A DNA stretch of 37,331 bases, taken from JBEKJU01 sp050011095 (GTDB lineage: Bacteria > Desulfobacterota > Syntrophorhabdia > Syntrophorhabdales > WCHB1-27). The notes beneath the pieces are model-generated. The model was not told where the DNA came from. It worked only from the letters and a program-made list of their open reading frames with translations, and made no database searches. The translations under genes and the position numbers were made by a program. Numbering within the stretch: position 1 is the stretch's first letter; every line of letters begins with the position of its first letter. Shown in pieces: positions 8,007-14,770 of this stretch. Location: positions 1-37,331 of the forward strand of contig JBEKJU010000014.1 of assembly GCA_050011095.1 (NCBI GenBank), in the 5' to 3' direction.

Positions 8007-8471
8007 ATGTCCGATATCAGCGGCATCAGCAACTCTCTCACGTCGTCGCTTTTAAGCAGCCTGGAATCGTCGGGTACGGCCTCGTCCACGGCCGCGGCTT
8101 CAGACGCCGCCGGGACAGACTCCGACATCGTCAGCCTCCTCGGCGGCTCCTCGTCGAATTCAGACAGCTCCCTTTACAGCGCGCTCACGGGCAGTTCGGG
8201 GTCCCAATCGACAGACCCCATGTACAGTATCCTCCTGTCCGCCGAAAGCGCGAGCCTCATGAAGACCGACCCCGGTATCCTGAGCGGGATCATCGCCGCG
8301 GATCAGGCACCGACGGCGAGCGGCACGTCGTCCTCCGGCTCGACGGGGACGGAAAGTCTCGTGCAGGCGCTTCAGAACATAAACCTCCTCACCGTCAATC
8401 CCGACACGCTCCTATCCATAATCAAGGACTCCTCTTCGGGCGGTGCGTCCACGGTCAGCACGACGGCCTGA
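8007..8471 (+). CDS. Ser/Thr/Gly-rich hypothetical protein (154 aa)
   Basis: Starts at the ATG at 8007, preceded by a good purine-rich SD (GGAAAGGAGAAGG). The protein is dominated by Ser, Thr, Ala and Gly (for example TSSLLSSLESSGTASSTAAA). Two more ordered helical blocks follow: DPMYSILLSAESASLMKTDP and ESLVQALQNINLLTVNPDTL. There is no signal peptide or cysteine. The composition resembles low-complexity surface, export-substrate or flagellar-hook-related proteins, but I recognise no family. A repeat element starts about 20 bp after the stop. The clear SD and consistent third-position GC bias argue that it is a real gene. Confidence 0.6.
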   Translation: MSDISGISNSLTSSLLSSLESSGTASSTAAASDAAGTDSDIVSLLGGSSSNSDSSLYSALTGSSGSQSTDPMYSILLSAESASLMKTDPGILSGIIAADQAPTASGTSSSGSTGTESLVQALQNINLLTVNPDTLLSIIKDSSSGGASTVSTTA

Positions 8472-8491
8472 TACCAGGCCTGCAATTTAAT

Positions 8492-8655
8492 GGGGCTAGC
8501 GTCGCCCCCTCCACGGGCAAAGCCCGTGGAGCCACCCCCTCATAAAAAGGAAGGACCTGAGGCAAAAAAAGCTGTTGTTGGCTAGCGTCGCCCCCTCCGC
8601 GAGCAAAGCTCACGGAGTCCTCCCCCTCATAAAGAGGAAGGACCGGAGGCGAAAA
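8492..8655 (+). repeat. Two tandem units of the GCTAGCGTCGCC repeat family
   Basis: Units begin at about 8492 and 8579. Each reads GGCTAGCGTCGCCCCCTCC, then a hairpin (CCACGGGC/GCCCGTGG in the first, CGCGAG/CTCACG-like in the second), then a CCCCCTCATAA segment and AGGAAGGACC-GAGGC-AAAA. They follow the stop of the Ser-rich gene in the same orientation. The pattern matches the 5959-6240 and 12519-12756 arrays. Confidence 0.8.
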
Positions 8656-8679
8656 CCGGGTCCAGGCAGTCCGCAAGTG

Positions 8680-9010
8680 AGGGAAAATACTGGATGTCCC
8701 GCCTTCGCGGGATTAAGGCCCGCTTCGCTCTACCGGCGTCCGCCGGAATGACGGAAAAGGGTCGCCAGTTAATTTTTTCACACGTTCTTGCGGCGGGGTA
8801 GTTCATTGCGGTGGGGCGCTCCGGACAGGATTTTGCCGGCCCCCCCCTTGAAATCGGCTATGGGGGCGTCCTATGTTTTTATTGAGGTGGTGTGCCGGAG
8901 TAGTCCCCGAAGGAACCGATATCCAAACGGGGGAGGGTATCGGAACAACTCCTCGGCTGACTAGACGGCGCCCTTACTCCCAGGGCAGCGTCCTCAAGCA
9001 CCGGCCGCCA
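8680..9010. other. Gene-free stretch with REP-like and stem-loop sequences
   Basis: No coding ORF is convincing here. Around 8694-8760 there is a REP-like stretch (CCCGCCTTCGCGGG followed by GTCCGCCGGAATGACGG), a type of repeat common in proteobacterial intergenic DNA. Positions 8894-8992 can fold into three successive stems: GCCGGAG with CTCC/CGGC enclosing CCGATATCC with GGTATCGG, followed by GACG..GCCCT with AGGGC..CGTC. It could be a structured RNA or the 3' region of the leftward genes that end at 9024. I do not recognise a known riboswitch or RNA family. Confidence 0.35.
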
Positions 9011-9023
9011 CCCCCTTACCCCC

Positions 9024-9200
9024 TTACTTAAGGCGCGACCCGCCCAAGGAGCGCCAGGCGCACCTCCGGGATCCCCGGACCTCCGTCATCAATTCTCCCG
9101 CATCCGCGCTGTCTGTTCGTCCATAACGTCGAGGGGGAAGCAAGGCGGCGTGGGCGAGAAATCCTATCAGAAGCGCCGGCGCTACGAGCATCGTTATCAT
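9024..9200 (-). CDS. Small membrane-anchored peptide (58 aa)
   Basis: A 58-residue ORF with a strong SD (ACGGAGG, about 7 nt before the ATG at 9200). The N-terminus is one hydrophobic segment (ITMLVAPALLIGFLAHAAL). A polar, basic tail with a single Cys follows (RRYGRTDSADAGELMTEV, then a basic end). It lies 56 bp downstream of a small lipoprotein gene on the same strand, so the two are probably one transcript. I know no family. The SD and the clean signal-anchor make it likely to be translated. Confidence 0.5.
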   Translation of the reverse strand: MITMLVAPALLIGFLAHAALLPPRRYGRTDSADAGELMTEVRGSRRCAWRSLGGSRLK

Positions 9201-9256
9201 GGTCAACCTCCGTTCCTCTTTCAACCAGGGAGCGGAGGCGAAAAAAGGCGACCGGT

Positions 9257-9520
9257 CTATTTGGCGGGACGGGGTTGGAATGCGGGGTCGCCCGCATCTT
9301 CCTGCGTGGCCGTGGCCGGGGTGGTCTCGTTGCCACTTGAGCCGCCCACGGGGGCGCGGGCGTCGAAATCCCTCATTTGGTCGACGGTCTGAGGTGGCGG
9401 CTGATAGCCCGACTGATCGACCTTCCACCACCCGGTACCGCAGCCGGAAAGGGTGAGGAAGGCGGCTAGAAAAAGCGCGCCAAGGGCAATGCCTTTCGGG
9501 GGCGTCACGGCGTTCTTCAT
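9257..9520 (-). CDS. Small lipoprotein (87 aa)
   Basis: The ATG at 9520 follows an excellent SD (AAAGGAGG). The N-terminus is a lipoprotein signal: MKNAVTPPKG, a hydrophobic run IALGALFLAAFLTL, then the lipobox LSGC. The mature protein is short (about 55 residues) and rich in Gln, Pro and Gly (WWKVDQSGYQPPPQTVDQMR), with no recognised domain. It is predicted to be anchored in the envelope. The longer frame starting at 9595 would bury the signal peptide, so I reject it. It is followed by the 58-residue membrane peptide gene. Confidence 0.65.
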   Translation of the reverse strand: MKNAVTPPKGIALGALFLAAFLTLSGCGTGWWKVDQSGYQPPPQTVDQMRDFDARAPVGGSSGNETTPATATQEDAGDPAFQPRPAK

Positions 9521-9740
9521 GGATGGCCTCCTTTCCGTCGCACGATAATGTCCGCAGCGACATTTTTGTCCCTCCGCCCCATCGATCTTCGACACTTTTG
9601 TGCTTCCTTTCGCGCGTGCCGTTGAGCCGCGATACGCCGGTTTGCGCCCATTTTACGGCCGTTATCCCCTTGCGGCACGTCTATTGCTTAGAGGAAAGGT
9701 GATCCCAGTTTGCGGGGAAAAAAAAGCAGGAGGACCTACG

Positions 9741-10034
9741 ATGGGTACAGTTACTATCGCGGAGGCACGAATCGAGGAAGGCGCAAGAGATGAACGCGCC
9801 GTCGGCGAGGGCCGGGATCAGGAGCTTTTCTTCGAGGTCAGCAAGAAGGTCGGTTCGGCCGAGATGCTCCAGGGATGGTTCGAGTGGTTCAGGGCGTTGA
9901 ATATTCCGTGCGCGATCACGAAGTCGCGGAGGGGATACGCCCTCTGGCGGCAGGGCGAGGAGGTCGGGCGAAATAGGTCGAAGGCCCGGCCGGAGCTGGT
10001 AAAGCAGAAGATCGTCTCTTCATTTGGACTCTAG
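9741..10034 (+). CDS. Hypothetical protein (97 aa)
   Basis: Start chosen at the ATG at 9741, which has a strong SD (GCAGGAGG) 7-8 nt upstream. An upstream extension to 9600 has no SD. The protein is soluble, mixed charge, with a compact conserved-looking core QGWFEWFRALNIPCAITK and then RRGYALWRQGEEVG, suggesting a small alpha/beta fold. There is no signal peptide. I do not recognise the family. A strong hairpin begins about 40 bp after the stop (10074-10129). Confidence 0.55.
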   Translation: MGTVTIAEARIEEGARDERAVGEGRDQELFFEVSKKVGSAEMLQGWFEWFRALNIPCAITKSRRGYALWRQGEEVGRNRSKARPELVKQKIVSSFGL

Positions 10035-10073
10035 CGCACCCGGCCATCCAGACACCCGGAAGTTGAAAAGGGC

Positions 10074-10129
10074 GGCGTTATCCCCGTTCGCACGCCGCCG
10101 CAACCGGGGATAACGCGGTGAATAACGCC
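10074..10129 (+). promoter_or_regulatory. Pair of mutually exclusive hairpins (attenuator- or terminator-like)
   Basis: CGTTATCCCCG at 10076-10086 is perfectly complementary to CGGGGATAACG at 10105-10115. The overlapping left segment GGCGTTAT (10074-10081) can instead pair with ATAACGCC at 10122-10129. The two folds compete. The structure lies between a hypothetical gene and a tiny exported-peptide ORF whose SD is at about 10153. It may be a terminator for the former or a switch for the latter. No long U-run follows. Confidence 0.45.
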
Positions 10130-10164
10130 GTGAAGGGCAATAAGCGGGTGCAAGGAGGACATCA

Positions 10165-10245
10165 ATGAAAAGTCTTATGGGAATTGTTTTGGCATCGGCA
10201 CTACTGGCCGGTACGGCCTCGGCGGGCGTCTTCGGTCCGCCCTAG
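10165..10245 (+). CDS. Tiny exported peptide or truncated exported-protein gene (26 aa)
   Basis: An ATG with a strong SD (CAAGGAGG) opens a near-perfect signal peptide, MKSLMGIVLASALLAGTASA, followed after the predicted cleavage site by only GVFGPP and a TAG stop. Either this is a secreted hexapeptide precursor or, more likely, the start of an exported protein gene broken by a nonsense change or deletion. Downstream (around 10480-10610) a frame reads KGVAKTGVKGDAGADAKTGV and then KGKLDYLKQYVIENADRRR, which could be a remnant of the lost body, but the frames do not join cleanly. No other gene is convincing in 10246-10700. Confidence 0.4.
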   Translation: MKSLMGIVLASALLAGTASAGVFGPP

Positions 10246-10419
10246 GCGTCACCGCCCTTCACAGCCGCATTCAGTCGATCGACCCCTCGTGTGTCGATCA
10301 ACCTTGCCTTATGGGGAAATCCAAGATCACGGAACACCGCGATCACCCCTTTCCCTTCACGCCTTTTTGATGGGAAACCTTGCATGCCCCTGTCCGATGT
10401 GGTCGAATGATGAGAGATA

Positions 10420-10475
10420 AGGGCTCGGAAGGAAATAAATGAGTCAGATGGCCATTTTATTTCCTGACGAGCCCT
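10420..10475. repeat. Inverted repeat with 20-nt arms and internal GA/GA mismatch
   Basis: The left arm (10420-10439) is AGGGCTCG, GA, AGGAAATAAA. The right arm (10456-10475) is TTTATTTCCT, GA, CGAGCCCT. All bases pair except the tandem GA/GA. The loop is 16 nt. No U-run follows, so it is not a simple intrinsic terminator. It could be a recombination or insertion-sequence end remnant or an RNA structure. Confidence 0.5.
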
Positions 10476-10700
10476 AAGTGAACCCGGCGACAAGGGAGTG
10501 GCCAAAACCGGGGTTAAGGGCGACGCCGGGGCAGATGCTAAAACCGGCGTCAAAGGAAAGCTGGACTATCTCAAGCAATACGTGATCGAGAACGCAGACA
10601 GGAGAAGATCCTCCAGGACCCCGAGGGGTGACAAAAAGCAGAAAACCGAAAAAACGTGCATCCGCCGCGATAAGGCCGCCCGACGCGTACACTTTATCGT

Positions 10701-10729
10701 TTGCCAATGCGGAGACAGAGTGTTACAAT
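10701..10729 (+). promoter_or_regulatory. Sigma-70-type promoter for the DUF2844-DUF3443 operon
   Basis: TTGCCA at 10701-10706, a 17-nt spacer, and TACAAT at 10724-10729. The ATG of the DUF2844 gene lies about 90 nt downstream. The match to -35/-10 consensus and the ideal spacing support it. No experimental start is implied. Confidence 0.55.
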
Positions 10730-10782
10730 GCTTTTCGTGGGCCTTCGGGCACACTCCATCGCCTTCCCGCACGGGAACGCGC

Positions 10783-10806
10783 GGGCCGGGATGCACGGCC
10801 CTTTTT
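10783..10806 (+). terminator. Possible leader attenuator: GC stem followed by T5
   Basis: GGGCCG (10783-10788) pairs with CGGCCC (10796-10801) around a 7-nt loop and is followed by TTTTT (10802-10806). It lies inside the predicted 5' leader of the DUF2844-DUF3443 operon, about 17 nt before the DUF2844 start. The stem is short, so termination would be partial at most. Confidence 0.35.
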
Positions 10807-10822
10807 CATAAAGGGGGGAGCT

Positions 10823-11293
10823 ATGAAAAGGAGATGCCTTTTTTGCCTTCTGGGGTTCGGATGCTTCGCAATGATCCTCGCCTCCGCCGGAGGCGCGCGT
10901 GCCTCGCTCGGAGGTCCGGCCGACTCGGTAGCATCCGACATAAAGGTCTTCTCGGCCCAAAGGGGCGCGACGACCGCGGTCAACGGCTACACAATCCATG
11001 AGATGATAATGGGCGGAACGACCGTGCGGGAATACGTGTCGGCCTCGGGCATAGTCTTCGGCATTGCATGGAACGGTCTCATGCACCCCGATCTGACGCA
11101 GCTTCTCGGCTCGTACGCGGGCCAGTACGAGGCGGCCCTGAAGGGGACCGCGCCGCGGCCCGGATCGAGGCAGTTCGCTGTCAGGACGGATGGGGTCACC
11201 GTCGAGAAGTGGGGTCGCGTGAGGGACTTCCACGGGCGCGCATACGCCCCTGCCCTCATCCCCGCAGGAGTGAGCGTCGATGAGATCAAGTAG
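10823..11293 (+). CDS. DUF2844 family exported protein
   Basis: Starts at the ATG at 10823 behind an AAGGGGGGAG SD. The N-terminus is a signal peptide (basic MKRR, hydrophobic CLFCLLGFGCFAMILASAGG, cleavage after ARA), giving a mature protein beginning SLGGPADSV, the usual DUF2844 opening. The conserved centre is present: YTIHEMIMGGTTVREYVS, GIVFGIAWNG, HPDLTQLLGSYAGQYE. The function is unknown, and the protein is presumably periplasmic or extracytoplasmic. Its last 14 bp overlap the start of the DUF3443 gene. DUF2844 and DUF3443 genes are frequent neighbours, which supports both calls. Confidence 0.85.
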   Translation: MKRRCLFCLLGFGCFAMILASAGGARASLGGPADSVASDIKVFSAQRGATTAVNGYTIHEMIMGGTTVREYVSASGIVFGIAWNGLMHPDLTQLLGSYAGQYEAALKGTAPRPGSRQFAVRTDGVTVEKWGRVRDFHGRAYAPALIPAGVSVDEIK

Positions 11294-12512
11294 GTTTCTC
11301 CTTCTTGTCCTGGTCCTTGGTCTTGTTGCCGCCTGCAGCGGTGGGGGAGGCGGCGGTGGCGGTGGAGGAGGAAATAGCAGCGGGGCGGCGCCCCCCGCTC
11401 CCACCGCAGACAACATGACCGCCATCACGGTGAACGGCTCCCTCTGTTCGGCGGCCACCTCCGCCGGGTACGTCAACAAGCCGTGCGTTTCGGTCACCAT
11501 CTGCGCGCCCGGCAGCACCACGAACTGCCAGACGATCAATGATATCCTCCTCGATACGGGCGATTACGGGCTGCGCATATTCAAGCAGGCCCTCAGCGTG
11601 CCCCTGACCCCGGTGGCGAGCGGGTCGGGCACCCTCGGCGAGTGCGTTACATACGCCGCCGGGTCCGTGTGGGGATCGGTCCAGATGGCGAGCGTGGTCC
11701 TCGGGGGCGAGCCAGCCGTCCAGGTCCCGATCCTCGTGGCGGACTCGACCTTCGCCAATGGGCAGGCCGTGTGCACCGGAATATATACGAGCCCTTCCGA
11801 CGCGGGGTTCAACGGCACCCTCGGGCTCGGTCCATTCCCCCAGGACTGCGGCGAGGAATGCGCGTCGAGCCCTGCCGGGCCATACTACTCCTGCACGGGA
11901 TCGACCTGCACCGTTGTCGCGGTTCCCCTCCAGGACCAGGTGCAGAACCCGGTATCGCTTTTGCCCGCGGACAATAACGGCGTCGTGGTGGAGCTTCCCC
12001 CCGTGCCCCAGAACGGGGCCGCCTCGGTCAACGGCACCCTCGTTTTCGGCATCGGCACGCAGTCGAACAACACCCCCTCCCCGGGCGTGGCCGCCTATGG
12101 GGCAAACCAGGCAGTCTTTACCACGGCCTTCGAGGGCACTACCTACACGGACGAAAGCTTCGTCGACTCGGGCTCGAACGCGCTCTTTTTCCCCACCCCC
12201 TCCAGCCTGACGGTGTGCAGCTCTTCTTCGGCGGGTTCCGGCTGGCTTTGCGCCTCCCCCTCGCCGCAGGATTTCAGCGCCACCACCACGGGCGCCTCGG
12301 GCTCGCCGACGGGCACCGTTCCATTCCAGATCGTAGACGCGACGACCCTCTTCCAGACGACGAACAATGTATTTTCCACCCTCGGCGGCCCCTGGACCTC
12401 CACCCCCCTCAACTTCGACTGGGGTCTCCCCTTCTTCTTCGGCAGAAACGTCTATATCGGCATAGACGGCACGAGGTCGAGCCTCGGGACGGGGCCGTAC
12501 TGGGGGTACTAG
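11280..12512 (+). CDS. DUF3443 family lipoprotein
   Basis: A 410-residue lipoprotein. The signal FLLLVLVLGLVAAC ends in a lipobox (VAAC). A run of eleven glycines and a Ser/Ala/Pro-rich linker lead into the Cys-rich extracytoplasmic domain typical of DUF3443. In that domain VTICAPGSTTNCQTI is followed by ILLDTGDYGLRIF, a D-T-G segment like those of aspartic-protease folds. A second region, ESFVDSGSNALFFP, gives a D-S-G counterpart, so the fold may be pepsin-like. Catalysis is unproven. The gene overlaps DUF2844 by 14 bp. A repeat array starts 6 bp after the stop. Confidence 0.85.
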   Translation: MRSSRFLLLVLVLGLVAACSGGGGGGGGGGGNSSGAAPPAPTADNMTAITVNGSLCSAATSAGYVNKPCVSVTICAPGSTTNCQTINDILLDTGDYGLRIFKQALSVPLTPVASGSGTLGECVTYAAGSVWGSVQMASVVLGGEPAVQVPILVADSTFANGQAVCTGIYTSPSDAGFNGTLGLGPFPQDCGEECASSPAGPYYSCTGSTCTVVAVPLQDQVQNPVSLLPADNNGVVVELPPVPQNGAASVNGTLVFGIGTQSNNTPSPGVAAYGANQAVFTTAFEGTTYTDESFVDSGSNALFFPTPSSLTVCSSSSAGSGWLCASPSPQDFSATTTGASGSPTGTVPFQIVDATTLFQTTNNVFSTLGGPWTSTPLNFDWGLPFFFGRNVYIGIDGTRSSLGTGPYWGY

Positions 12513-12518
12513 TATTGG

Positions 12519-12756
12519 GGGCTAGCGTCGCCCCCTCCGTGAGCAAAGCTCACGGAGCCTCCCCTTCATGAAAAGGAAGGACCGGAGGCGAAAAAGTGCG
12601 ACCGTTGACACCCACTGCGTGGGCTCACGGAGCCTCCCCCTCATGAAAGGGAAGGACAGGAGGCGAAAAAGCCCCGTTGGCTCGCGTCGCCCCTCCGTGA
12701 GCAAAGCTCCACCCCCTTCGTGGGTGCCCAGCCTCCCCTTCATAAAAAGGAAGAAC
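12519..12756 (+). repeat. Three degenerate units of the GCTAGCGTCGCC repeat family
   Basis: Units start near 12519, 12609 and 12676. They share GGCTAGCGTCGCCCC (GGCTCGCGTCGCCCC in the last), CCGTGAGCAAAGCTCACGG as a 7-bp-stem hairpin in the first unit, the CCTCCCC-TCATGAAAAGG segment and GGACCGGAGGCGAAAAA. The array directly follows the DUF3443 stop in the same orientation. Positions 12757-12959 hold nothing I can support as a gene. Confidence 0.8.
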
Positions 12757-12959
12757 CTTTCCCCTCCCAAACCATCCCGTCAGGGTCCTTGCAACCCGGC
12801 ACTTTTTTTGCCCCCGACATGCGGGAAGAGCGTCAGAGGCCTCCTCGATGGTCTGTATGCAGTTCGGGAAAAAAAATTGCTGGTATTGCCGCAGGGCGTC
12901 TTGAAAAGAGGGGGAGGCTATGGTAAAGTAGGATAAGTTCGGTTGGATACGGCAGTTGG

Positions 12960-13000
12960 TTGACACACCTCATTTGACACTTGGTTTGTCACGGTATACT
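12960..13000 (+). promoter_or_regulatory. Promoter/operator region of the hdr-flx operon
   Basis: TTGACA occurs at 12960-12965 and again at 12974-12979. TATACT lies at 12995-13000, giving a -35/-10 pair with a short 15-nt spacer from the second TTGACA. An inverted repeat TGACA-N7-TGTCA (12975-12991) overlaps the -35 and spacer, a sensible place for a regulator. The hdrC start is about 40 nt further on. Confidence 0.45.
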
Positions 13001-13039
13001 CAATCGACAATCGGCATGAAAGGTCCAGGAGGTCCTTTT

Positions 13040-13597
13040 ATGGATGTAATGAAGCTGTCGGGCAGCACGGGGGGGGATTTCGCCAAAGAGGTCAGGGGCG
13101 AGAGCGGAGAAGACCCTTATCTCTGCTACCAGTGCGGCAACTGCACGGCTGGATGCCCCTACACCGAATTCTTCGACTATCCCGTAAACCAGATCATGCG
13201 GCTCGTCCAGGCGGGCATGCGGGAGACGGTCATGGCCTCGAAGGCCATCTGGCTCTGCGCGACCTGTGAGACCTGCACCACGCGGTGCCCCTGCGAGATC
13301 GACGTGGCCCACATCATGGATACACTGCGGGCAATGGCGCTCAGGGAAAAGAGACACACGGAGAAGGAGATAAAGACCTTCTACGACGCCTTTCTGGCAT
13401 CGTTGAAGAACCACGGGCGGATTTTCGAGCTGGGGATACTGATGCGGTACAAGCTTGCGTCGGGACACGTCTTCTCGGATGCCGACCTCGGGCCGAAGGT
13501 CCTGTCGAAGGGACTGATCCACCTTCTGCCCCGCAACATAAAGGGCAAGGATGAGGTGGCCCGGATTTTCACAAAGTTCGCCGAGCGGAGAAGGTAA
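13040..13597 (+). CDS. hdrC: Heterodisulfide reductase-like subunit C
   Basis: A 185-residue soluble iron-sulfur protein that passes electrons between HdrA and the HdrB disulfide site. Two [4Fe-4S] motifs are complete: CYQCGNCTAGCP (Cys 29, 32, 35, 39) and CATCETCTTRCP (from Cys 73). Start chosen at the ATG at 13040, which has an AGGAGG SD at the right distance; an earlier ATG at 13016 lacks one. The C-terminal 90 residues are helical, as in HdrC. It is the first gene of a seven-gene operon and lies 1 bp from hdrB. In non-methanogens the disulfide substrate is not CoM-S-S-CoB and remains unknown here. Confidence 0.92.
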   Translation: MDVMKLSGSTGGDFAKEVRGESGEDPYLCYQCGNCTAGCPYTEFFDYPVNQIMRLVQAGMRETVMASKAIWLCATCETCTTRCPCEIDVAHIMDTLRAMALREKRHTEKEIKTFYDAFLASLKNHGRIFELGILMRYKLASGHVFSDADLGPKVLSKGLIHLLPRNIKGKDEVARIFTKFAERRR

Positions 13598-13598
13598 G

Positions 13599-14552
13599 AT
13601 GGCGGAAAAGAGGGAATACGCGTACTATCAGGGCTGCTCGCTGGAAGGTACCGCGAGCGCCTATGACGCCTCGATCAGGCTCGTCATGAAGAGCCTCGGC
13701 GTGACGCTCGCGGAGCCCGCCGACTGGAGCTGCTGCGGGTCGACCCCGGCCCACGCAATCGATCATCTGCTCGCCGCCGCGCTCGCCGCGCGGAACCTCG
13801 CCCTCGTGGAGCGGATGGGCGCCGATACGGTCGCTACCCCATGCCCCTCGTGCCTTTCCGCGCTCAAGAAGGCCCACGGGAGGATGGCAAGGAACACGAC
13901 CTTCAGGGACGAGGTGAACGGGCTCCTAGATACCCCATATCAGTGCACCGTGACGGCCAAATCGGCGCTCCAGATCATCTATGAGGATATCGGGCTCGAA
14001 GAGGCGGCGCGGCCGGTCACCACGGCGCTGCCCGGCCTGCGGGTGGCCCCCTACTACGGGTGCATACTCACGAGGCCCTCGAAAGTGGCCGAGTTCGATG
14101 ACCCGGAGAACCCTGTGTCCATGGACCGCCTGCTTGAGGCCGTGGGAGCGGAGGTTGTAGATTTCGCCTTTAAGCTTGAGTGCTGCGGGGCAGCCTTCGG
14201 TGTGCCGAAGAAAGAGATGGTCCTCCGGCTGACCGCGAAGGTGCTCTCCATGGCCCTAGACGCGGGGGCGAACTGTATTGCCGTGGCGTGTCCCCTCTGC
14301 CAGCAGAACCTCGACCTGCGCCAGGGGCAGGTGAACGCGGCCCTTGGCACGTCCTTCGCCATACCAGTCCTCTATTTCTCGCAGATCATGGGCCTTGCCT
14401 ACGGCTATGGGCCGAAGGGACTCGGCATGGATAGGCATATCGTCGGCAGCGACTTCCTGGTCCGGGCGCTCAGACCCGTCGAAAAGGCGACGGCCGCCCA
14501 GGGAGGCGCGGATGCGCCATCGAAGCAGGATGAAGGAGACCGGGTAAGATGA
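13599..14552 (+). CDS. hdrB: Heterodisulfide reductase-like subunit B
   Basis: A 317-residue subunit carrying the disulfide-reducing site, which uses two non-cubane [4Fe-4S] clusters held by CCG domains. Both CCG repeats are visible. The first has YQGCSL, WSCCGSTPAH and CPSCLSALKKAH. The second has YYGCILTRP, LECCGAAFG and CPLCQQNLDLRQ. Start at the ATG at 13599 directly after hdrC; the in-frame upstream extension overlaps hdrC and is rejected. The stop overlaps the ATG of a 73-codon leader ORF (ATGA). Complete CCG motifs suggest an active disulfide reductase rather than a degenerate paralogue. Confidence 0.93.
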   Translation: MAEKREYAYYQGCSLEGTASAYDASIRLVMKSLGVTLAEPADWSCCGSTPAHAIDHLLAAALAARNLALVERMGADTVATPCPSCLSALKKAHGRMARNTTFRDEVNGLLDTPYQCTVTAKSALQIIYEDIGLEEAARPVTTALPGLRVAPYYGCILTRPSKVAEFDDPENPVSMDRLLEAVGAEVVDFAFKLECCGAAFGVPKKEMVLRLTAKVLSMALDAGANCIAVACPLCQQNLDLRQGQVNAALGTSFAIPVLYFSQIMGLAYGYGPKGLGMDRHIVGSDFLVRALRPVEKATAAQGGADAPSKQDEGDRVR

Positions 14553-14770
14553 GAGTCGGCGTATTTATCTGGCAATTACCGGGGCTCAGCGCCCCCTCCG
14601 TCAGCGAGGCTGCCGGAGCCACCCCCCTCAACGGAGTTGAGTTACCGGGGCTGAGCGCCCACCACCCGCAAGCGCACTACCCGGTCGGCGAAGCTGCCGG
14701 AGCCACCCCCCTCTGCAAGAGCCGAAGAGGTACCCGACGTTCCGGGACTGACGGAAGGAGCGCGTCTTAG
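14549..14770 (+). CDS. Leader ORF made by duplication of the hdrA start around a repeat insert
   Basis: A 73-codon ORF whose first eight residues, MRVGVFIW, copy the start of HdrA (MRVGVFIC). The rest is translated repeat DNA (two GLSA... units, each with AAGATPL). Its ATG overlaps the hdrB stop, it is in the same frame as hdrA, and its TAG stop is immediately followed by the hdrA ATG. SD-like GAAGGAG occurs before both starts. It is best read as a non-functional by-product of a duplication/insertion that now sits as a coupled leader. It could affect hdrA translation. Confidence 0.4.
   Translation: MRVGVFIWQLPGLSAPSVSEAAGATPLNGVELPGLSAHHPQAHYPVGEAAGATPLCKSRRGTRRSGTDGRSAS
14576..14713 (+). 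repeat. Two-unit hairpin repeat inserted in the hdrB-hdrA junction
   Basis: Two units starting at 14576 and 14642 begin TTACCGGGGCT-AGCGCCC and end GCTGCCGGAGCCACCCCCCTC. The second carries an additional stretch. They resemble the GCTAGCGTCGCC family in layout (gene-junction position, CCCCCTC tract, short hairpins). The insert is flanked by near-identical 25-nt copies of the hdrA start (14547-14571 and 14769-14793, one mismatch). Confidence 0.7.

Noticed and set aside
12625..12966. 113-residue minus-strand ORF between DUF3443 and hdrC
   Set aside because: Half of it is translated repeat DNA (LPFYEGEAG-type peptide). The same peptide arises wherever this repeat occurs.
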